10,924 bases of DNA from positions 1 to 10,924 of the forward strand of contig UQNC01000055.1 of assembly GCA_900542175.1 (NCBI GenBank), read 5' to 3'. Below the pieces are notes generated by a model. The model was not told where the DNA came from, ran no database searches, and saw only the letters and a list, made by a program, of their open reading frames with translations. Position numbers and translations under genes: made by a program. Below, in pieces: positions 6,299 to 10,924 of this stretch (positions are counted from its first letter, which is position 1; every line of letters starts with the position of its first letter). Source of the stretch: an uncultured Collinsella sp. (GTDB taxonomy: Bacteria > Actinomycetota > Coriobacteriia > Coriobacteriales > Coriobacteriaceae).

Positions 6299-9175
6299 AT
6301 GACTACGCAGCAGCAGATTGATATTGAATTCGACTCGCTTGCACGCGAGAACGATTCACCCAAGCTCATCGCCAACTCGAAGGCGACCGGCGGAACATTA
6401 CTATCCGTTATCAAGGAGCAGCTCTCGACCTGCAGCTCTTTTGACTTTTGCGTAGCGTTTGTTGCAGACGGTGGCCTTCAAATCTTGGTCGAAGCGTTCC
6501 AGGAGCTCAAGCAGCGTGGCATTAAGGGCAGGCTGCTGACGTCCACCTATCTCAACTTCAACTCACCCGATGCGTTTCGCAAGCTCCTGGAATACGACAA
6601 CATAGAAGTTCGCGTATTCCAGGGTAATTTGCATGCTAAGGGATACATTTTTGATAAGGGCGAAACCAGCACGATAATCGTCGGCAGCTCGAACATGACG
6701 CAGACCGCCCTCACCTGCAATAAAGAATGGAACGTGCTGTACCAGACCGTTGAAAACAGCCGCTTGCTCGGAGAGCTTAGAGGTGAGTTCAATTCGCTGT
6801 GGAGTGACGCCTCGACCGTTGCGCTTTCCCAAGACTGGATTGACAAATATGCCGCATATCGATCGGCGCGTCCCCCAAAGCCCAAATCGAAACCGACGTT
6901 CCAGGCAACTGTTAGCCCAACCACGAACGATCTCGAAGAACTCAAGCCCAATAAAATGCAGCAGCGCGCCCTTGAGGCGCTCGGTGCAATCCACCGTAAG
7001 GGCGAGACTCGCGCCCTGCTGGTCTCGGCAACCGGCACTGGCAAGACCTTCCTTTCGGCGTTCGATGTGCTCGCAACTAAACCCCGGCGCGTCCTCTTTC
7101 TTGCGCACCGCCGGCGCATTATCGACGCCTCCCGTGCAAGCTACGAACGGCTCTTAGGTAGTACCTATATGTTCGACACCTATCAAACTGGCAAGAATAC
7201 AAGCGATGCTACCTGTGTGTTTGCCATGTGTTCTTCGGTCGCCAAGCATCTGAGCGATTTCCGTCCCGATGAGTTCGACTACATCGTCATCGACGAGGCC
7301 CACCGCACGGGATCTCAGGGCTACCAATCCATCATGTCGCACTTTACGCCTCGGTTTTATCTGGGCATGACCGCTACACCCAATCGCACCGACGGCTATG
7401 ACGTCTTTGCCCTTTTCAATCACGTCATCGCATTCCAGATCACGCTGCAGGACGCTTTGTCCGAGGAGATGCTAGCCCCCTTCCATTATTTTGGCATTCA
7501 CGATCTGGAGATTGACGATGAGACGGTCGAAAATACCGCCCTGTTCGGGCGCTTAACGTCCGACGAGCGTGTGCGTCACATCACCGAGAAGATCGAAGAA
7601 TATAGCGTCACCAAAAGCAGCCGCAGGGGCTTAATTTTCTGCAATCGAAACGCCGAGGCCAAAGAACTGTCGCGCAAATTCAACGCTCTCGGATATCGAA
7701 CGGCTGCGATTAGCGGTCAAGATCCCGATGAAGTCCGCGATGCCGTTATCAGCCGACTTGAAGCCGGCGAGCTCGAGTATATTTTCTCGGTCGATATCAT
7801 GAACGAAGGCGTCGACATCCCCTCGCTCAATCAGATCATCATGCTTCGACGCACCGACTCCGCAATCATCTTTATTCAACAGCTCGGACGAGGTTTGCGT
7901 CTGAATGATGGTAAGGAATACGCACTGGTGCTCGACTTTATTGGCAACTACCAGAGCAACTTCTTGGTGCCCATCGCGCTTTCGGGTGACAAAACGTACA
8001 ACAAAGATCGCCTGCGTCGTCTCGTCCAAGAGGGCGATTCGACGATCCCCGGATGCTCGACCGTGAGCTTCGATCGTATTTCCGAGGCACGCATCTACAA
8101 GGCCATCGATGGCGGTGATTTCACCTCCGTCAGGTTTTTGAAAAACGAATATCTCGACTTGCGCCAGAAACTCGGCAAGATTCCCTCGCTGCTCGAATTT
8201 GATCGTAACGGCTCCATCGATCCGCTGCTTATCTTCAAGAATAGCGGCCTGGGGTCCTACCACGCATTTCTATCCAAATACGAGCCGGACTACACGGTTC
8301 AATTTTCCTCTGATCAAACCAAGATTCTCAAATTTATTTCTCAAAAGCTCGCCGCGGGCAAGCGTTTCGAAGACCTCTATTTGCTTCAAACGCTCGTCGA
8401 AGCCGGACACGAGGGCTACCGGCATATGCGCGAGGCTGCGCTTAGGAACTACCACACACAGCTTAAGGACAGCGCCGTTAGGTCGGCAATCACAGTCCTT
8501 AAGGGCGACTTTGCCACTCCCAAGGATTTCGTTTCCCTGCTTATTGACGATGGATGCGGACCTCGTCTGACCGAAGCGTTTGCGACCGCTCTGCGCAACG
8601 CAGAGTTCAAGCGTCAGATTCTCGAGGTGCTGGATTTTGGCATTGCGCGTAACCGACTCGACTATGCCGAGACGTACCAAAACACAAATTTCGTTCTCAA
8701 CGCCAAGTACACGTACGAAGAAGTTTGCCGCTTGATGAACTGGGAAAAGAACATCAACGGCCAAAATCTTGGCGGCTACTTCTACGACGAGAAGACCAAT
8801 ACATTCCCCGTGTTTATTAACTATGACAAGGCACCCGACATTAGCGAGTCCATTCAGTATGAAGACCGCTTTGTTTCGCCGAGTAAGCTAGTTGCAATCT
8901 CTAAGAACAACCGCACGCTCAACTCCCCCGAGATTCAGCGACTGCAGGCATGGCCGGGCAACGGGCTAAAGACGTATTTGTTTATGCGCAAGAACAAGGA
9001 CGATAAGGGTGGCAAGGAATTTTACTTCCTAGGCGAAATGCATCCGACTGGCGAGTTCAAAGCTATTAAAACTAAGAGCGGCGACAACGCCGTCGAAATC
9101 GAATATGAACTCAATGCTCCCGTGCGCCAGGACATTTACGAGTTTATGCTCAGCGATCTGAGTGAGACAGAGTAA
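6299..9175 (+). CDS. PLD-nuclease/DEAH helicase/DUF3427 fusion protein
   Basis: This 958-residue cytoplasmic protein has three parts. Residues about 1-190 form a phospholipase-D-like nuclease with a complete HKD motif (H112-x-K114-x4-D119) followed by G129-S-S-N132. Residues about 215-560 form a superfamily II helicase core with Walker A ATGTGKT (244-250), DEAH (332-335), TATP (358-361), the IFCN strand of the second RecA domain, and motif VI QQLGRGLR (527-534). The remainder to about 950 matches the DUF3427 region found after SSL2/ResIII-type helicases. The likely role is ATP-driven DNA processing with cleavage, as in restriction-like or repair systems; no substrate or partner is known. The ATG at 6299 follows GAAAGG by 10 bases; an in-frame ATG at 6131 would add 56 unlikely residues. 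The gene is visibly less GC-rich than its neighbours, suggesting acquisition. No methyltransferase is adjacent. Confidence 0.9.
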   Translation: MTTQQQIDIEFDSLARENDSPKLIANSKATGGTLLSVIKEQLSTCSSFDFCVAFVADGGLQILVEAFQELKQRGIKGRLLTSTYLNFNSPDAFRKLLEYDNIEVRVFQGNLHAKGYIFDKGETSTIIVGSSNMTQTALTCNKEWNVLYQTVENSRLLGELRGEFNSLWSDASTVALSQDWIDKYAAYRSARPPKPKSKPTFQATVSPTTNDLEELKPNKMQQRALEALGAIHRKGETRALLVSATGTGKTFLSAFDVLATKPRRVLFLAHRRRIIDASRASYERLLGSTYMFDTYQTGKNTSDATCVFAMCSSVAKHLSDFRPDEFDYIVIDEAHRTGSQGYQSIMSHFTPRFYLGMTATPNRTDGYDVFALFNHVIAFQITLQDALSEEMLAPFHYFGIHDLEIDDETVENTALFGRLTSDERVRHITEKIEEYSVTKSSRRGLIFCNRNAEAKELSRKFNALGYRTAAISGQDPDEVRDAVISRLEAGELEYIFSVDIMNEGVDIPSLNQIIMLRRTDSAIIFIQQLGRGLRLNDGKEYALVLDFIGNYQSNFLVPIALSGDKTYNKDRLRRLVQEGDSTIPGCSTVSFDRISEARIYKAIDGGDFTSVRFLKNEYLDLRQKLGKIPSLLEFDRNGSIDPLLIFKNSGLGSYHAFLSKYEPDYTVQFSSDQTKILKFISQKLAAGKRFEDLYLLQTLVEAGHEGYRHMREAALRNYHTQLKDSAVRSAITVLKGDFATPKDFVSLLIDDGCGPRLTEAFATALRNAEFKRQILEVLDFGIARNRLDYAETYQNTNFVLNAKYTYEEVCRLMNWEKNINGQNLGGYFYDEKTNTFPVFINYDKAPDISESIQYEDRFVSPSKLVAISKNNRTLNSPEIQRLQAWPGNGLKTYLFMRKNKDDKGGKEFYFLGEMHPTGEFKAIKTKSGDNAVEIEYELNAPVRQDIYEFMLSDLSETE

Positions 9176-9180
9176 CAAAG

Positions 9181-9213
9181 AAGGAGCGGGCCGCCATGCG
9201 ACGTCCGCTCCTT
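9181..9213. terminator. Bidirectional terminator between convergent genes
   Basis: AAGGAGCGG (9181-9189) pairs with CCGCTCCTT (9205-9213), extendable inwards by a G-U and a C-G pair. It occupies nearly the whole 40-base gap between the stops of the PLD-helicase (plus) and the NUDIX gene (minus), and short T-rich flanks follow on either strand, so it can serve both. Confidence 0.65.
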
Positions 9214-9215
9214 TC

Positions 9216-9611
9216 TCACATAAGCCCGAGTTTCTTTTCGAGTTCCCTAACGACTTTAACGTCCGCCGGAAGCCAATCGACATCCCACAGGTTATTGGTA
9301 TCGAGCCACTTCATGTCCTCGTGAGCGTGCTCTTTGAACTCGCCCGAAAGGATGCTAGCTAGGTAGCACTGCATCGACAGATGGAACGTCTCGTAATCGT
9401 GTTCGACCGTGCAAAGATAGTCGAGGTTACCGATCGTGACCTCGAGCTCTTCTTGAATCTCGCGCACGATTGCCTGCTCGCCGGTCTCACCCGGCTCGAG
9501 CTTACCGCCCGGAAACTCCCAGCCGTCTTTAAACTCGCCGTAGCCACGCTGGCAGCTCAGGATTTTCCCGTCCTTCTGAATAATTGCCGCTGCAACATTG
9601 ATTGATTTCAT
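9216..9611 (-). CDS. NUDIX (deoxy)nucleoside triphosphate pyrophosphohydrolase, MutT/NudG type
   Basis: This 131-residue single-domain enzyme should hydrolyse modified or oxidised (d)NTPs to monophosphate and pyrophosphate. The NUDIX box at residues 36-58 is complete (GKLEPGE, then REIQEELEV), with the metal-binding REx2EE at 50-55, and it is preceded by WEFPGGK, the signature of MutT-like enzymes. Similarity of this segment to NudG/YnjG-like CTP and methyl-dCTP/8-oxo-dGTP hydrolases favours that subgroup; the true substrate is uncertain. The ATG at 9611 is preceded by GGAGAGGTGAT on the minus strand. It is convergent with the PLD-helicase gene, only 40 bases between stops, and shares its terminator. 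A -10 box lies about 34 bases upstream of the start. Confidence 0.9.
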   Translation of the reverse strand: MKSINVAAAIIQKDGKILSCQRGYGEFKDGWEFPGGKLEPGETGEQAIVREIQEELEVTIGNLDYLCTVEHDYETFHLSMQCYLASILSGEFKEHAHEDMKWLDTNNLWDVDWLPADVKVVRELEKKLGLM

Positions 9612-9644
9612 AACTAGTTATCACCTCTCCAGTTGAGCCCAACC

Positions 9645-9650
9645 AGTATA
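9645..9650 (-). promoter_or_regulatory. Probable -10 box of the NUDIX gene
   Basis: TATACT on the minus strand lies 33 bases before the ATG at 9611, leaving room for a short leader with the GGAGAGGTGAT ribosome site. No consensus -35 is seen 16-18 bases upstream, so this is a moderate call. Confidence 0.4.
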
Positions 9651-9797
9651 GGCGATCGACCGCCCGCCATGTCCCAGTCGCCTGAAAACCGCCTGCTCGA
9701 CCAACCCTTGACGCCGTTTTGTACCGGCACCCCATCTCCCGCTATCGAGGTCTAATACTTTTCCCACTGCCACCCAAAAACTCATCCAACATTAATC
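9651..9797. other. Intergenic spacer between divergent promoters
   Basis: This part of the 332-base gap between the NUDIX and DUF4342 genes has no credible coding frame and no strong hairpin. I see nothing further in it beyond the flanking promoters. Confidence 0.4.
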
Positions 9798-9825
9798 TTG
9801 GCTCAAGAATCGCTTAATCTATAAC
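9798..9825 (+). promoter_or_regulatory. Promoter of the DUF4342/response-regulator operon
   Basis: TTGGCT at 9798-9803 and TATAAC at 9820-9825 are 16 bases apart, a fair sigma-70-type pair. Transcription would begin near 9832, giving a leader of about 110 bases before the ATG at 9944. Confidence 0.5.
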
Positions 9826-9831
9826 CTGCAC

Positions 9832-9943
9832 TATAGAGTTCGACCAAGGGCGGGGCGGGGCGGCGCAACGCAGACCGCCGAACGCAACGCTCGCGCCCGA
9901 GCAAATTGCCCGGCGTCGCGCCCATCGAACGAAAGGACAGGTC
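9832..9943 (+). other. Long GC-rich 5' leader of the DUF4342 gene
   Basis: The leader holds a GGGGC-type tandem run at 9848-9863, a small hairpin GGCGG/CCGCC (9859-9863, 9875-9879), and two copies of CGCAACGC (9864-9871, 9883-9890). It ends with GAAAGGAC, a good ribosome site, 5 bases before the ATG. It fits no riboswitch family that I recognise. Confidence 0.3.
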
Positions 9944-10486
9944 ATGGACGACCTCGAAAAAGTTGAAACCATCCGCACCAAGTGCAACGTGAGTTACACC
10001 GATGCCAAGGCGGCGCTCGACGCTGCCGACGGCAACGTTTTGGATGCCATCATTTGGCTCGAGTCGCAGGGCAAGACCCAGACCACGTCGGCGCAAGCCG
10101 CCACCGAGTCCGCGCCAGTCGATGAGCCCTCTGCCGAGATGGTCGCCGCGCAGGCAGCCTACGAAAAGTCGAGCGAAAAGACCGACTTCTCCAAGAAGAT
10201 GGACAGCGTGTGGGAGTACCTCAAAAAGCTCTTCCGCCTGAGTCTGGACACCAAGTTTATCGCCACGCGCCGCGATGCGATCATCCTCAACATCCCCATC
10301 CTGATCCCCATCGTCGCGCTGTTTGCCTGGGGCGCCACGATATGGCTGATGCTGATTGGCCTGTTCTTTGGCATGCGCTACCGCATCGACAGCGACGGCG
10401 ACGTGCCCGGCAGCATCAACAACCTTATGGATAGCGCTGCTAACGCCGCGGACGACATCAAGCAAAATCTCAACGACGACAAGTAA
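9944..10486 (+). CDS. UBA-like/DUF4342 membrane protein
   Basis: This 180-residue protein starts with a three-helix UBA/TS-N-like domain (residues about 1-44: EKVETIRTKCNVSYTDAKAA, later GNVLDAIIWLES), as in EF-Ts and in DUF4342 proteins. An Ala/Thr/Glu-rich linker follows, then a basic amphipathic region (about 80-112) and a long hydrophobic stretch at about 113-143 that is one or two membrane passes, ending in a polar acidic tail. DUF4342 proteins are of unknown function. The GAAAGGAC ribosome site supports the start. The response-regulator gene begins 18 bases after its stop, so both are likely on one mRNA, and the protein may be linked to what that regulator senses or controls. Confidence 0.85.
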   Translation: MDDLEKVETIRTKCNVSYTDAKAALDAADGNVLDAIIWLESQGKTQTTSAQAATESAPVDEPSAEMVAAQAAYEKSSEKTDFSKKMDSVWEYLKKLFRLSLDTKFIATRRDAIILNIPILIPIVALFAWGATIWLMLIGLFFGMRYRIDSDGDVPGSINNLMDSAANAADDIKQNLNDDK

Positions 10487-10504
10487 TCGCAGACGGGGGC
10501 ACGC

Positions 10505-10924
<420 letters not shown>

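Noticed and set aside
7631..8263. 210-codon minus-strand frame inside the helicase gene
   Set aside because: It lies opposite conserved helicase motifs and matches no family.

Overview
The window looks like a chromosomal segment of a high-GC gut actinobacterium of the Coriobacteriia, most likely Collinsella or a close relative. This is inferred from codon usage, a leaderless gene, the IS21 and IS110 types, the DUF2207 protein with a glycine-rich tail, and the UBA-like/DUF4342 protein beside a response regulator. No rRNA or other phylogenetic marker is present, so the assignment is tentative.

Bases 1-1200 are mobile DNA. The end of istA and all of istB of an IS21-family element come first; istB carries an in-frame stop within the conserved C-terminal GRSYRLKD-type motif. 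The element ends in a set of short repeats near 939. It abuts the 3' remnant of an IS110-family transposase, so it probably landed in an older IS. Bases 1200-1568 have no gene but hold a candidate miniature element: arms of about 30 bp in inverted orientation (1226-1257 and 1424-1455) around a strong hairpin.

Bases 1569-6100 are ordinary chromosome. A secreted/membrane DUF2207 protein lies on the minus strand. It is followed by glutamyl-Q tRNA(Asp) synthetase on the plus strand, with a TATACT box only 8 bases from its ATG, implying a leaderless mRNA. A calcineurin-like phosphoesterase and a small two-helix membrane protein, both minus strand, come next.

Bases 6299-9611 form an accessory-looking and visibly less GC-rich block. 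A 958-residue protein combines a phospholipase-D-type nuclease (HKD motif), a superfamily II DEAH helicase and a DUF3427 C-terminal region. It is convergent with a NUDIX pyrophosphohydrolase of the MutT/NudG kind, and they share a bidirectional terminator. This pair is the best candidate here for a DNA-processing or defence module.

Bases 9612-10924 hold a promoter and leader, then a UBA-like/DUF4342 membrane protein, and 18 bases later an OmpR-type response regulator that runs off the window. These two are probably one envelope-related signalling operon.
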